A stretch of DNA of 64,000 nucleotides from Fen-1273 sp963748405. GTDB taxonomy: Bacteria; Bacteroidota; Ignavibacteria; UBA10030; UBA6906. The position numbers and the translations under genes were made by a program. Positions 34,550 to 44,910 of this stretch are shown piece by piece. Position 1 is the stretch's first letter. Each line of letters begins with the position of its first letter. The stretch is from NCBI GenBank assembly GCA_963748405.1, contig CAVVIT010000006.1, forward strand, positions 372,001-436,000, in the 5' to 3' direction. The notes beneath the pieces are model-generated. The model saw only the letters and a list, made by a program, of their open reading frames with translations, did not search any database and was not told the origin of the DNA.

Positions 34550-37500
34550 TCACTTGAGGAGGACCATCTTCTTCAGGGCGATCTGCGTGCCGCTCTCGAG
34601 CCTGTAGATATACACGCCGCTCGCGAGGTTCGCACCGTTCATGCTGACCTGGTAGTAGCGGCCGGGTTCGGCAGTCCCGTCATACAGCGTCGAGACAAGC
34701 CTGCCGGTGATGTCGTAGAGCTTCATGACCGCCCTCCCGGACTTCTCGACGGAAAATTTGACGTTCGTGGTCGGATTGAACGGGTTCGGGTAGTTCTGGA
34801 TGAGCTGGAAGAGAACAGGAGCCCGGTCAATGCCTCCCCCGCCGACGTTCGGATCAGGAGCGACGGAAAGGACGACCGACCCTTCACTGGCGCCCTTGTA
34901 CGGATTCGTCGCGCTCCTGGCGTTCCCGTCGATGTCAATGGTGACTGCGGAAAGAGGAGTTCCCCTCATGGAGCTGTTGCCCAGGGAAGCGCCGGTAAGA
35001 TGGAGGTCCGTCCACGACACGAATACAGGCACAATATTGACGGAATGCGCATCCATGGAGCTGGCAGCCCGTAATGCAGCAACCGTCGTGTAGTCCGTGC
35101 TCTGCCAGTGCGCGATCTGCGGACCTGCGGTAAAGAGAACGTTGTAATCACACGTCGTGATCGCAGCCGGCGTATTCACATAGTACGCATACCCGGTTCC
35201 GTTATTCACGAACAGGTTGTTTTCGAAGCTCTGACTCGTCCCTCCGGATTGATAGAGCGCGTAGCTGGAGGTGGCCGGGATCATATAGATGCTGTTATAG
35301 TACAGGTTGCAGTAGCCGTCATTTTGAACGACGAGGCCATATCCTCCTGATGTCCCCAGGAGCGTTATGAAGTTATTCGCAACCAGCCCGTAGTCGATCG
35401 CGTCTCCCTGGCAGTTGTTAACCGAAATGCCGTATCCGCCCGTCGTCGACACTACTTTGTTCCTCTGCACGCTGATCGTGCCGTTGCAGCTGTTGATGTC
35501 GATGCCGTCGTACGTCACGTTCACCCTGTTGCTGTCGACCACAACCTGGGGCTCGGAGGTAAGGTAAATCCCTCCGTAGCATCCGGAGATCGTATTCCCC
35601 TTAACGACCGTCCCGGAATCCGCGGTGTTATTGTAGCCGGAAATATAAACGGCATAGCTTCCCGGGCCGAGCCTGTTGTCCCAGATGGTGAGATTACGCG
35701 ACCACTGATTGCTGCCCGAAATCAGCGAGAGACTCTGAGACCCGTTTCCGCCAAGTCCGGAGAGGGAATCACCCTGCACCAGGAGGTCCTCGACACTCCC
35801 GTTCATCACGAGCACACTTCTGTACGACGTGTTCGATCCGGTCGAAACCAGCGTCATATTCTTGAGGTGCACGTGAGACGCCGCATTGAGCCGAAGCACC
35901 CAGTTCGACGATGAGTTGGCTGCGGTCTGGGCGAACTGGAGGATCGCTCCCGTTGTCTCGGATTGGAACGTGATCGTGTTCGCGGGGCTGACCCCTCCGA
36001 CGGGCCACAGGTCGATTTGCTCCGCGTACGTTCCGGGGCGCACGTTGAACGTCACCGCGCCTGAGATTCCCCGCGATACCAGGTCGCTCACGGCGGCACT
36101 GAACGTCGCGTACGTCGGCGCTGTGCCGCCGATCGTGTAGACGCCGCCGGTGATCTTCCGGACGGACGCGGTAAACTCGCTCGCGCCGATGTCGGGTGTG
36201 CTCACGCTGCGGGGATGGCCGTCGATATCCACGGTGACGCCCGCGACGGAGGCTCCTCCCCCGTCGAGCCAGGGAGAATTGGGATGGAGGTCGGTCGCTG
36301 TGGCAAAATCAGGGTTCGAGCTCACGGAATGAACGTCCATCCCGCTCGCCGCCTGAAGCGCTGCAAGGGAAATGCAGTCGGTGGTCCCCCAGTGGGCCAG
36401 GTACAACATCCCCGCACCGTAGAAATCATTGTGGTCCGAAGTCGTGATCGCTCCCGGCGTAATCAGATACAGCGCGTACGAGCCCTGGACGTTCGAAACG
36501 GCGTTGTTGACGATGCTTACATTGCCTCCGGAGGACAGGTACATACCATATCCGCTCCCGGCACCCGTCAGGCTGATGCTGTTGTAGTAGATGTAGCAAT
36601 ATGTCGAGCCTTGCGCGATGAGCCCGTACCCTCCGCTTCCGCCGTACACGGAGATGAAATTGTTCGCAACAGTACCGTAGTCAATAAGATCACCATTACA
36701 GTTTTGAAGATTGATCCCGTAGCCGCCGGCGGTCGTCGTGATCTTGTTCCGCTGGACGCTGATCGCGCCGTAGCATCCGTTCAGGTCGATCCCGTCGTTC
36801 GTCGAAGTAACGGCGTTGCTATCTGCCACGAGCCCGGGCTGGTTCGTGATATAAACTCCTCCGTAGACTCCGGCGAACGAGTTTCCCTTGATGACTGTTC
36901 CCGAATCCGCAGCGTTGTTGTACCCGCCGATGTAGATCCCGTACCCGCCGGGGCCGAACTTGTTCCCCCATACCGTCAAATTCCGCGACCAGAGGGATGT
37001 TCCGGATATCAGCGCGAGGTTTTGACCGGCACCTCCCGCGACTCCCGCAAGGGAATCTCCCTGCGCGACAAAATCCTCTACGCTGCCGTTGAGAGCAACA
37101 ACGGTCCTGTACGAGGTGTTCACCCCGTACGACACAAGCGTCAGGTTCTTCACGTGCACGTGAGAGGCCGCGTTGAACCGGATCACCCAGTTCGTGGCCG
37201 AGTTGGCGGCGGTTTGCGTGTACTGGAGCGTCGCGCCGGATGATTCCGGCTGGAACGTTATCGTGTTTGCCGGGCTGACTCCACCGACGGGCCACAGGTC
37301 GATCTGCTCGGCGAATGTTCCCGGACGGACATTGAGCGTGACGGCGCCGGTGATACCGCGCGCGACAAGGTCGCTTACCGCCGCTGAAAACGTGGCATAT
37401 GTCGGCGACGATCCGCCGATCGTATACGTTCCCCCCGCGATCTTCGTAAACGAACTTGTGAATTCGGTCGCGCCGATGTCCGGGGTGCTCCCGCTGCGCG

Positions 37501-40117
37501 GATGTCCGTCGATGTCGACGGTCACACTCGGGACCGGGGCCCCCGCTCCGTCCAGCCACGGAGAATTGGCATGGAGATCCGTGCCGGAGACGAAATCAGG
37601 GTTGGCGCTGACCGAGTGCACATCCATGCTGCTCGCCGCCTGCAGGGCCGCAAGGGATATGCAGTCGGCACTCCCCCAGTGAGCAAGGAAAATCATCCCC
37701 GCACCGTAGATGTCGTTGTGATCGGATATCACGTTGGCGCCGACGGAGGCCATGTACAGCGCATAGGAGCCGCCCGAGTTGGAAAAGACGTTGTTCTCGA
37801 TTGTCACGTTGCTCCCGCCTGATCCGTAGTACCCGTAGGTAGTCCCCGGAGAGAGCATGCTCAGGCTGTTGTGGTATATCCCCAGGTCTGACGAACTGGT
37901 GACGTAGAATCCGATCCCCCCGGAGGTTCCGTTAATCGTGACGAAATTGTTGGCGACGAGGCCAAAATCGAGCGCATCCCCCTGGCAGTTATTGACGGAG
38001 ATGCCGTATCCGCTCGCCGACACGGCGACCTTATTCCTCTGGACGCTGATTCCGCCCGGGCACGACGACAGATCGAGGCCGTCGTTGGTGACGTTGACAA
38101 GATTGCTGTCGACGACAACTCCCGGCTCGTTGGTAATATAGATCCCCCCGTACATTCCCGAAAACGTGTTTCCCTTGATGATGGTGCCGGAATCCGCCGT
38201 CGCGCTGTATCCTCCGAAATACACGCCGTAGCTCCCGGGCCCGAACCTATTTCCATAGATTGTCAGGTTTCTCGTCCACGGACTGGAGCCCGTGATCAGC
38301 GCGAGGCTCGGCGCCCCGCCTCCGTTGAGACCGCCCAGCGAATCGCCCTGCACGACGATATCGTCCACGCTTCCATTGAGAACGAGCACGCTTCGGTACG
38401 ACGCATTCAGGCCGTATGACCCAAGAGTCATGTCCCTCAAATGGACGTGGGAAGCGGAGTTCAGCCTTAACACCCAGTTGGAGGTGGAGTTCGCGGCCGA
38501 TTGTGTGAACTGCAGTATCGCCCCCGTTGTTTCCGACTGGAACGTCACGGTGTTTGCCTGGCTTGTGCCCCCGACCGGCCAGAAGTCGATTTGCTCGGCG
38601 TAGGTTCCCGGACGCACGTTGAGCGTTACGGCACCGGTGATCCCGCGCGCCACCAGATCGTTCACGGCGGCGGTGAACGTCGGATACGTCGGTGAGGAAC
38701 CTCCGATCGTGTACGTCCCGCCGGCGATCTTCGTCAACGAGCTCGTGAACTCGCTCGCCCCGATATCCGGCGTGCTCCCGTTGCGCGCATTCCCGTCGAT
38801 GTCGACGGTTACCGCCGCTATGGGCGTCGCAGAGCCGTCAAGCCAGGGAGAGTTCGCATGCAGGTTGGTGGCGGACGTGAACACCGGGCTTGCGCTCACC
38901 GAGTGTGCGTCCATCCCGCTTGCCGCCTGCAGCGCGGCGAGCGTGACGCAGTCCTTCGTTCCCCAGTGCGCGAGGAAGACCATTCCAGCGCCGTAAACGT
39001 CGTTGTGGTCGCACGACGTGACCGCAGCAGGAGAATTCACGTACAGCGCGTAGCTCCCTCCGGTATTGGAAAACACGTTGTTGGCGATCGTCTGGTTCGC
39101 CCCTCCCGACTGGTAAACGCCGTACGTGGTTCCCGGTGCAAGCACATTCAGGCTGTTGTAATAAAAGTCCTGGTACGAGGCGCTCGTCACATAGAACCCG
39201 ATCCCCCCGCTCGTCCCCTGTATCGTCACGAAATTGTTCGCGGTGACGCCGACGTTCAGGGCGTCCCCCGTGCAGTTGTTTACCGAGATACCGTAGCCGC
39301 TCCCGGTGGTGACCACGCGGTTTCTCTGCACGCTGATCGCGCCCCCGCAGCTGACGAGGTCGATCGCGTCGTAGGTCACATTGACGGTGTTGCTGTCGAC
39401 CACGATTGCGGTGTGATTCGAGATATACACCCCGCCGTACCCTCCCGTGAACGAGTTCGCCCTGATGACCGTCCCGCCGGAGAACGGGGTGCCCCCCCCT
39501 GAGATGTAGATCGCGTATCCTCCAAAATTGAACGTGTTGTCCGTCACGGTGAGGTTGGACGTCAGCACGCCGCTGTGACCGTTGATGATCGCCAGGTCGC
39601 CTGAGCCGTTGTTCGACTGGTACCCGTTCAATATGTTTCCCTGAATCACGACGTCGCCCACGGTCCCCGCAGTCCCGTCGAGGACGATCACGTTCCGGTA
39701 TGACGTCCCCACGCCGTACGACGTGAGCGTCATGTTCTTGATCCGGATATGGCTCGTCCCGTTCAATGCGATGACGGCGTTGTCCGCGGTCCCCGCCGGC
39801 GCATACCGGAGGGTTACGTCGGATGCGGTCCCGGTTTCGGACTGGAACGTGATCGTCTGCGCGGCGCTCGCACCCGTGATCGCCGGAAGGACGACCCTCT
39901 CGGTATACGTGCCGGCCCTGACGTTGAATATCACCGCTCCCGCCACTCCGTTTGTCGTGAGGGCACTGACGGCGGCGGCAAATGTCGCGTAGCTGGGAGA
40001 AGTTCCTCCGATCGTATAGGTCCCCGAAAGGGCCTGTGCAAGGCCGTCATCGGACATGACGACAATCAGCAATGCGGCGAACAAGCAGGCACGAATTCTC
40101 CCCGTAAACGTCGACAT
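34550..40117 (-). CDS. Giant secreted parallel beta-helix repeat protein with T9SS sorting domain
   Basis: A protein of 1855 residues from the ATG at 40117, which has GGGAGG upstream; the frame is open 27 codons further but lacks a site. After a signal peptide come four tandem units of about 429 residues. Each opens with a GGTYTIGGSSPTYATFSAAV-like string, runs through right-handed beta-helix rungs (NNFVTINGTSGGIGFYVTS) and ends in VDIDGNARNGSTPDIGASEF-like text. Such solenoids bind or cut polysaccharides or act as adhesins; no lyase site is obvious. The tail is a T9SS sorting domain (LIQNYPNPFNPTTNVKF, VSTLYDGTAEPGRYY, ASGVYIYRLESG). It stands alone with its own terminator. Confidence 0.85.
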   Translation of the reverse strand: MSTFTGRIRACLFAALLIVVMSDDGLAQALSGTYTIGGTSPSYATFAAAVSALTTNGVAGAVIFNVRAGTYTERVVLPAITGASAAQTITFQSETGTASDVTLRYAPAGTADNAVIALNGTSHIRIKNMTLTSYGVGTSYRNVIVLDGTAGTVGDVVIQGNILNGYQSNNGSGDLAIINGHSGVLTSNLTVTDNTFNFGGYAIYISGGGTPFSGGTVIRANSFTGGYGGVYISNHTAIVVDSNTVNVTYDAIDLVSCGGAISVQRNRVVTTGSGYGISVNNCTGDALNVGVTANNFVTIQGTSGGIGFYVTSASYQDFYYNSLNVLAPGTTYGVYQSGGANQTIANNVFSNTGGSYALYVNSPAAVTSCDHNDVYGAGMVFLAHWGTKDCVTLAALQAASGMDAHSVSASPVFTSATNLHANSPWLDGSATPIAAVTVDIDGNARNGSTPDIGASEFTSSLTKIAGGTYTIGGSSPTYPTFTAAVNDLVARGITGAVTLNVRPGTYAEQIDFWPVGGTSQANTVTFQSETTGAILQFTQSAANSTSNWVLRLNSASHVHLRDMTLGSYGLNASYRSVLVLNGSVDDIVVQGDSLGGLNGGGAPSLALITGSSPWTRNLTIYGNRFGPGSYGVYFGGYSATADSGTIIKGNTFSGMYGGIYITNEPGVVVDSNLVNVTNDGLDLSSCPGGISVQRNKVAVSASGYGISVNNCQGDALDFGLVANNFVTINGTSGGIGFYVTSSSDLGIYHNSLSMLSPGTTYGYYGSGGSNVTIENNVFSNSGGSYALYMASVGANVISDHNDIYGAGMIFLAHWGSADCISLAALQAASSMDVHSVSANPDFVSGTDLHANSPWLDGAGAPVPSVTVDIDGHPRSGSTPDIGATEFTSSFTKIAGGTYTIGGSSPTYATFSAAVSDLVARGITGAVTLNVRPGTFAEQIDLWPVGGVSPANTITFQPESSGATLQYTQTAANSATNWVIRFNAASHVHVKNLTLVSYGVNTSYRTVVALNGSVEDFVAQGDSLAGVAGGAGQNLALISGTSLWSRNLTVWGNKFGPGGYGIYIGGYNNAADSGTVIKGNSFAGVYGGVYITNQPGLVADSNAVTSTNDGIDLNGCYGAISVQRNKITTTAGGYGINLQNCNGDLIDYGTVANNFISVYGGSGGYGLIAQGSTYCYIYYNSISLTGAGSGYGMYLSSGGNVSIVNNAVSNVQGSYALYLITPGAITTSDHNDFYGAGMLYLAHWGTTDCISLAALQAASGMDVHSVSSNPDFATATDLHPNSPWLDGGGASVAGVTVDIDGHPRSVSTPDIGASEFTASVRKITGGVYTIGGTAPTYATFSAAVSDLVSRGISGAVTFNVRPGTYAEQIDLWPVGGVSPANTITFQSETTGAILQFAQTAANSSSNWVLRLNAASHVHLKNMTLVSTGSNTSYRSVLVMNGSVEDLLVQGDSLSGLGGNGSQSLSLISGSNQWSRNLTIWDNRLGPGSYAVYISGYNNTADSGTVVKGNTISGCYGGIYLTSEPQVVVDSNRVNVTYDGIDINSCNGTISVQRNKVVSTTGGYGISVNNCQGDAIDYGLVANNFITLLGTSGGYGLVVQNDGYCNLYYNSIYMIPATSSYALYQSGGTSQSFENNLFVNNGTGYAYYVNTPAAITTCDYNVLFTAGPQIAHWQSTDYTTVAALRAASSMDAHSVNIVPVFVSWTDLHLTGASLGNSSMRGTPLSAVTIDIDGNARSATNPYKGASEGSVVLSVAPDPNVGGGGIDRAPVLFQLIQNYPNPFNPTTNVKFSVEKSGRAVMKLYDITGRLVSTLYDGTAEPGRYYQVSMNGANLASGVYIYRLESGTQIALKKMVLLK
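34870..40035 (-). repeat. Four tandem ~1,287-base coding repeats
   Basis: The start motif of each unit (TYTIGG) falls near 40030, 38730, 37440 and 36150, so units are about 1,300, 1,287, 1,287 and 1,290 bases. They encode the repeated beta-helix modules of the T9SS protein. Units 2-4 look closest to each other at the DNA level, for example in the block encoding QIDxWPVGG, which is missing in unit 1. Confidence 0.85.
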
Positions 40118-40208
40118 GATAGCCCTCCCGCTGTGTGAAGTGATGGTAAGAAATGTGAACAATGGTAGGGGGCAGAACACAGAGAAAACATAGAACATTG
40201 GGACTATT

Positions 40209-40853
40209 TCAGCGGGAAGGGACGACCTTTTCCTTCAGGGCCTTGGCAACGGCCTGGGATTTCGAATGGACGTGGAGTTTATCGTAGATGTTGCGGATGT
40301 GCGCGCGGACGGTAAAAGGGCTCAGGAAGAGCTTCTGGGCTATGAGCTTGAAATCGTCTCCCAGGATGAGCAATTCCAGGACCTCAAGCTCCCTCGGCGT
40401 GAGCCGGTAGTCCGCCTTGGGAGGCGGAACGTATTGTTTGAATAATTCAAGGGCTTTGCGGGCTATCCGGGGGGACATGGGGGTTCCGCCGCTGAATGCA
40501 AACTCCACCGCCTCGACGAGCTGGGGCGGAAGGACGGGTTTTGTCACATATCCGCTCGCCCCTGCGCAGATTGCCCGGAACACATTGTCCTCGTCTTCAA
40601 GGACGGAGAGTATGACTATCTCCACCCTGGGGTGTTCGGCCTTGATACGCGCGGTCGCTTCGATCCCGGACATCCCGGGAAGGTGAATATCCATCAGTAT
40701 GACATCAGGAGCTGCCTCGTCGAACTTTTCCGCGCATTCTTCGGCCGTGGCGTATTCTCCGACGACGCGGCATCCCGGGGACGTCCGCAGGATGTATGAT
40801 GTCCCCATCCGGATATCAGGATGATCTTCTACGATCGCAACGGCAATGGGCAT
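40209..40853 (-). CDS. NarL/FixJ-family response regulator
   Basis: A protein of 214 residues. The receiver domain (1-120) has Asp55 as phosphoacceptor (VILMDIHLPGMSG) and Lys105 (GYVTKP). The LuxR-type helix-turn-helix (about 147-208) reads LTPRELEVLELLILGDDFKL and LSPFTVRAHIRNIYDKLHVH. It is the last gene of the signalling run and starts 58 bases after the propeller histidine kinase, its likely partner, because HisKA_3 kinases normally pair with LuxR-type regulators. Confidence 0.95.
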   Translation of the reverse strand: MPIAVAIVEDHPDIRMGTSYILRTSPGCRVVGEYATAEECAEKFDEAAPDVILMDIHLPGMSGIEATARIKAEHPRVEIVILSVLEDEDNVFRAICAGASGYVTKPVLPPQLVEAVEFAFSGGTPMSPRIARKALELFKQYVPPPKADYRLTPRELEVLELLILGDDFKLIAQKLFLSPFTVRAHIRNIYDKLHVHSKSQAVAKALKEKVVPSR

Positions 40854-40911
40854 GGCATCAAAATATGATTACTCCTCCGCGAGCCTTCAATAGGGCATCT
40901 GTTCTATATTC

Positions 40912-43900
40912 TCAGATTTTCACGGCCAGGTGCACAACGGTCCCGTTTCCTTCGGAAGACGTGATAACCAGCGACCCCCGGAGCCGGGCTGCCCGCAAGT
41001 TCATTGTGTGAAGCCCGTTCCCGCTTGATTCAGATGACGGGGTGAATCCCGACCCGTCGTCGGTAACGTTGATGGAGAGAACCCCGCCGGCATAAGCGTA
41101 CGCAACTTCCAGTGTGCCGCATTTCGAGTGTCGTATGGCGTTCGTGATCGCTTCTTTCAGGAAGAGCCAGATCTCCTTCCGCTCCCCCGGTTTCAGATTC
41201 TTCCCCGGAAGCGCTCCCTGGGCGGGATCCGTAAACCGGAGAACGATTCCTGCCACCCTGCAGAGCGGGAGAAAATGGTCTTTTGTGCGAACGAGGAGAT
41301 CCGACAGGCTCTCCGATTTCGGGTTTATTGCCCAGATAATGTCGCGTATCGAGGTGACCGATTCCTGGGACAGCGTCGAAATCCTGCCGAGAAGCTGCTG
41401 ATGTTCGCCGTCGAGGTGTCCCGAACCTGCGGATGCGTTCTGAAGGATATTGCTGAACATTGCGATGCTGCTCAGGTTCGAGGCGAGTTCATCGTGAAGG
41501 TCCGAGGCAATAGACGTGCGCAGTCGCTCCATCTCGACGGCCTTCGCAAGACGGTACCTGATGAGAGCGAAGGCAGAGAGGCCGAGCCCGAAAACCACGA
41601 GCGAAACGAACCAGCCCCGCCGCCAGAATGGCTGAGAGATATCGATCTCCAGTGATGCGCCCTGTTCGTTCCACAGGCCGTCGTTGTTCGACCCCTTCAC
41701 CCGGAACGTATATGTCCCCCCGGGGAGATGCGTGTACGCCGCATAGCGCCGCGATCCGCTGTAGATCCAGTTCCTGTCGATCCCCTCGAGTTTATAGGCA
41801 TACTGGTTCTTCTCCGGCTCCGCGTAGCTGAGTGCGGCAAATTCGAACGAAATGAAGTTCTCATCGTAGTCGAGGGGTACCCTCCCCACATCTGAGAGCG
41901 GTTTCGCGAAGGCGATCTCCCTGTCAAAAACCCGGAACCGCGTCAAGACCACCGGTGGGACGTGCGGGTTCGGACGGATGCTGTCCGGCTGAAATGAGCT
42001 CAGGCCGTTGATCCCCCCGAAATACAGCAGGCCGGTGCGTCCCCGGCAGTACGCCCCCTGGTTGAATTCGTCCCCCTGCAGCCCGTCCCGGTGATCGAAC
42101 GACGTGAACGAGATGGCGGCCGGGTCGAATTTCGTGAGCCCCTTGTTCGTGCTCATCCACAGGTTCCCCCTGTCGTCTGGGAGCACGCCGTAGACCACAT
42201 TATTGGGGAGCCCGTCCCGTTCCGTGTAGCGGACAAAACGGTCCGTCGACGGATTGAACATGTTCAAACCTCCCCCCCAGGTCCCGCACCAGAGCAGCCC
42301 TTTGCCGTCCTCGAAGATCGACCATACCGTATTGTTCCCAGGGCTGGACGAATCCCCGGGAATGTACCTGTAGCGCTTCACGGCACCGGACTCCCTGTCG
42401 ACCATGCAGAGCCCCTCCCCCCAAGTCCCGAACCAGAGCCGATTCTTCCGGTCCTCGCGGATCGACCATATGTTGTCTCCAATCCGCTCGGAAAGCCCGA
42501 ACGCGGTTTCAAACGGGACGAACCTGTCACGTGTCGGATCGTAGATATCCACACCGGCGCCTGACATCCCCACGAGGAGTTCCCCCCCCGAATCCTGGTA
42601 TATCGACATCACCGACTTTCCGCTGACCCTCCGCTTCCTCTTCTCGCCCGCCCAGTAATGAATAAACGTGTTGTTCACACGATCGAACCGGTCCAGTCCT
42701 CCGCCGTCCATTCCCACCCAGATCCGGCCGCGGCGGTCTTCGCACAGGGCCATCACCGCGTCCCCCGCGATGCTCCCGGCCTGTCCAGGCGTGTGCCCGA
42801 AATGCACATGCATTCCCGTCGACCGTTCATACCTCTCAAGACCCGTAGACCCGGTGCCGACCCATATATCGCCCCTGGAGTCTTCGAGGATCGCCCGCAC
42901 GACGGTGCCGCGGAGATCGGCGCTGCCGGATGCATCAAGGATGCGATTCCGGAACTTCGGCGCCTCCGGATCATAATGGTCGACGCCTGCATCGTTCGTG
43001 CCGACCCAGATTCCCCCGGTGGGGTCCACGAAGAGCGACGAAATCCTGTCGCTTCCCGGGGCGGATGGGTCCCCCTGATTTCTGCGGTACGCGGTAAAGG
43101 TACCCGTGCGAGGATCGTACCTGTTGACGCCGCCATCCCGCGTACCCGCCCAGAGGAACCGTTCCCTGTCCTCGCAAAGCGCAACGACGTTATTGCTGCT
43201 CAAGGTTCCGGGACGGCCCGGGATGTTCCTGAATATGGTGAAGTCCCCGCGGGCGGCATCGTAACGATTGAGCCCCTGATCAAACGTCCCCACCCACAGC
43301 ACGCCGTCTGCATCGATCTGGAGTGAAGAGACCAGATCCCCGCTCAGGCTCCGCGGATCAGCCGCGTTGTGCCGGAACTGCCGGAATCGGCCGGTATGTC
43401 CGTCATAGGCGGCCAGTCCGCCTCCCCAGGTGCCGATCCAGAGCGTTCCGGATCTGTCCTCGGCAAGACAGCGGATGAAGTTATTTGGAATCGCGCTCCC
43501 CGGCTCCCGCGTTTCCGTGAAGTGCTCGAACCCTCCCCCGCTGAACCGATCGAGGCCTCCCCCCCACGTTCCGAGCCAGAGTTCACCCTGCGAGGTCTCG
43601 CACAGTGCGGTAACCGCATTCGAAGAAAGCGATCTCCCGTCTGCCGGGTCGTGGATGTATCGCGTAAACGTCCTCCCGTCCCCCCGCAGCCGGACCGCGC
43701 CGCCGTTCTGCGTGCCGGCCCAGAGGCTTCCTTCCGGGTCTTCCAGGAGACACCAGATGTAGTTGTCGGAAATCGAAGAGGTATCGGAAGGGTTGTTCCT
43801 GAACACGGTGAACTCAAAACCGTCGTACCGGTTCAGGCCGTCCTGTGTCCCGAACCACATGAACCCCCGGCGGTCCTGAACGATGGCGTTGACCGTGGAC

Positions 43901-44034
43901 TGCGAAAGCCCCTTTTCAGCCGAAAGATGCGTGAAGCGTACCTCCGGCGCCTGCGAGCGGACGTGCGGGGAAAGGAGCAACGTGAGGATGATGAGGGGAA
44001 CGAACAGGTATGCGGCGCGGGAGAAGTGCCTCAT
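40912..44034 (-). CDS. Two-component propeller sensor histidine kinase (HisKA_3 type)
   Basis: A protein of 1040 residues. A signal/anchor segment is followed by two seven-bladed propellers made of Reg_prop repeats (about 30-650; many W-x-GTxxGGLxRYD repeats such as LWVGTFDQGLNRYD), then a Y_Y_Y domain (about 680-770, ending in VKGSNNDGLWNEQG), one membrane helix (about 785-805), a HisKA_3 domain with His847 (DLHDELASNLSSIAMF) and an HATPase_c domain (EAITNAIRHSK, DDGSGF). This is the hybrid-like architecture used by Bacteroidota to sense periplasmic glycans, without a fused receiver. It overlaps the nitrilase-like gene by 4 bases. Confidence 0.92.
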   Translation of the reverse strand: MRHFSRAAYLFVPLIILTLLLSPHVRSQAPEVRFTHLSAEKGLSQSTVNAIVQDRRGFMWFGTQDGLNRYDGFEFTVFRNNPSDTSSISDNYIWCLLEDPEGSLWAGTQNGGAVRLRGDGRTFTRYIHDPADGRSLSSNAVTALCETSQGELWLGTWGGGLDRFSGGGFEHFTETREPGSAIPNNFIRCLAEDRSGTLWIGTWGGGLAAYDGHTGRFRQFRHNAADPRSLSGDLVSSLQIDADGVLWVGTFDQGLNRYDAARGDFTIFRNIPGRPGTLSSNNVVALCEDRERFLWAGTRDGGVNRYDPRTGTFTAYRRNQGDPSAPGSDRISSLFVDPTGGIWVGTNDAGVDHYDPEAPKFRNRILDASGSADLRGTVVRAILEDSRGDIWVGTGSTGLERYERSTGMHVHFGHTPGQAGSIAGDAVMALCEDRRGRIWVGMDGGGLDRFDRVNNTFIHYWAGEKRKRRVSGKSVMSIYQDSGGELLVGMSGAGVDIYDPTRDRFVPFETAFGLSERIGDNIWSIREDRKNRLWFGTWGEGLCMVDRESGAVKRYRYIPGDSSSPGNNTVWSIFEDGKGLLWCGTWGGGLNMFNPSTDRFVRYTERDGLPNNVVYGVLPDDRGNLWMSTNKGLTKFDPAAISFTSFDHRDGLQGDEFNQGAYCRGRTGLLYFGGINGLSSFQPDSIRPNPHVPPVVLTRFRVFDREIAFAKPLSDVGRVPLDYDENFISFEFAALSYAEPEKNQYAYKLEGIDRNWIYSGSRRYAAYTHLPGGTYTFRVKGSNNDGLWNEQGASLEIDISQPFWRRGWFVSLVVFGLGLSAFALIRYRLAKAVEMERLRTSIASDLHDELASNLSSIAMFSNILQNASAGSGHLDGEHQQLLGRISTLSQESVTSIRDIIWAINPKSESLSDLLVRTKDHFLPLCRVAGIVLRFTDPAQGALPGKNLKPGERKEIWLFLKEAITNAIRHSKCGTLEVAYAYAGGVLSINVTDDGSGFTPSSESSGNGLHTMNLRAARLRGSLVITSSEGNGTVVHLAVKI

Positions 44035-44882
44035 ATCCGGCGCCGGATCCTCCGGAGTTCTTTCTCGAGCAGCACGGGATTGTCGTCGACGAAATGCCTG
44101 GAGAGGCGGCGGGCCCGCCGAATCTCGTTGTCATCGATCTCGGCGACGATGAGATCTTCATCAAAGAGCTTTGCCGATGCGAGGCAGCTTCCGTCGGGCC
44201 CCACGATCTCTGATCCGCCCCAGAAGTTGACCCCGTCTTCGAACCCGACCCTGTTGCAGAACGCGATAAAGACCGAGAGGAGCCTGGCGTATGTGCGGTG
44301 GTTTTCGCCGTTGACCGTGGCGATAGGGGGCCTCTCCTCTTTCCCCGAAATCCGCGTGGGGCTTGCCACGAGCGTGAGGATGATTCCCGCACCGTCCTGC
44401 GCAAGGATGTACGGCAGGGGGAGGTGCCAGAGGTCCTCGCAGATCAGGACGCCCATCCTCCCGCTGCGCGAATCGAATGCGCGCACCTCCGTGCCGCTGC
44501 TGAAATACCGGTTCTCTTCGAACATACCGTACGTGGGGGGATAGGTCTTCCGGTGAACCGACCGGACCTCCCCCCCTTCGAACAGGAACGCGGCGTTGTA
44601 GAGGCCGAACGAGTCGGACTCTTCGACCCCGCCTGCGAGTATGGAAATGGTCTTCCCCTTTTCGACCAGGGGTGCAATGCGGCGGTCGCCTCCCCGGAGA
44701 TTGACCGCCAGGTCCCAGTTCATGTCCTTGATGGAGTACCCTGTGAGGCCGAGCTCGGGAAACACGACGAGCTGCGCGCCCGCGGCGGCGGCCCTGTCGG
44801 CGAGGGCACAGTGCTTCGCGACGTTGGCCTCGAGGTCGCCGAGGACCGGGTCGATCTGTGCAAGCGCGAGGCGGAATTTCAT
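44031..44882 (-). CDS. Nitrilase-superfamily carbon-nitrogen hydrolase
   Basis: A protein of 283 residues. The Glu-Lys-Cys triad is visible: Glu43 (VVFPELGLTGY), Lys112 (HRKTYPPTYGMF) and Cys148 (GVLICEDLWHLP). Members hydrolyse amides or nitriles, such as N-carbamoylputrescine, omega-amides or the glutamine-amidase step of NAD synthetase. The YPPTYGMFEE and EDLWH strings are most like the amidase domain of NAD synthetase or beta-ureidopropionase relatives, but no synthetase domain is attached. It is embedded in a run of signalling genes, between a receiver gene (28-base gap) and the propeller kinase (4-base overlap). Confidence 0.87.
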   Translation of the reverse strand: MKFRLALAQIDPVLGDLEANVAKHCALADRAAAAGAQLVVFPELGLTGYSIKDMNWDLAVNLRGGDRRIAPLVEKGKTISILAGGVEESDSFGLYNAAFLFEGGEVRSVHRKTYPPTYGMFEENRYFSSGTEVRAFDSRSGRMGVLICEDLWHLPLPYILAQDGAGIILTLVASPTRISGKEERPPIATVNGENHRTYARLLSVFIAFCNRVGFEDGVNFWGGSEIVGPDGSCLASAKLFDEDLIVAEIDDNEIRRARRLSRHFVDDNPVLLEKELRRIRRRI

Positions 44883-44910
44883 GCAATGATCCGGGGGGAT
44901 GAGAAGGGGC

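Noticed and set aside
34870..40035. A CRISPR array or satellite
   Set aside because: The repeats are about 1.29 kb, in frame, and encode a continuous beta-helix protein; there are no short direct repeats with unique spacers.
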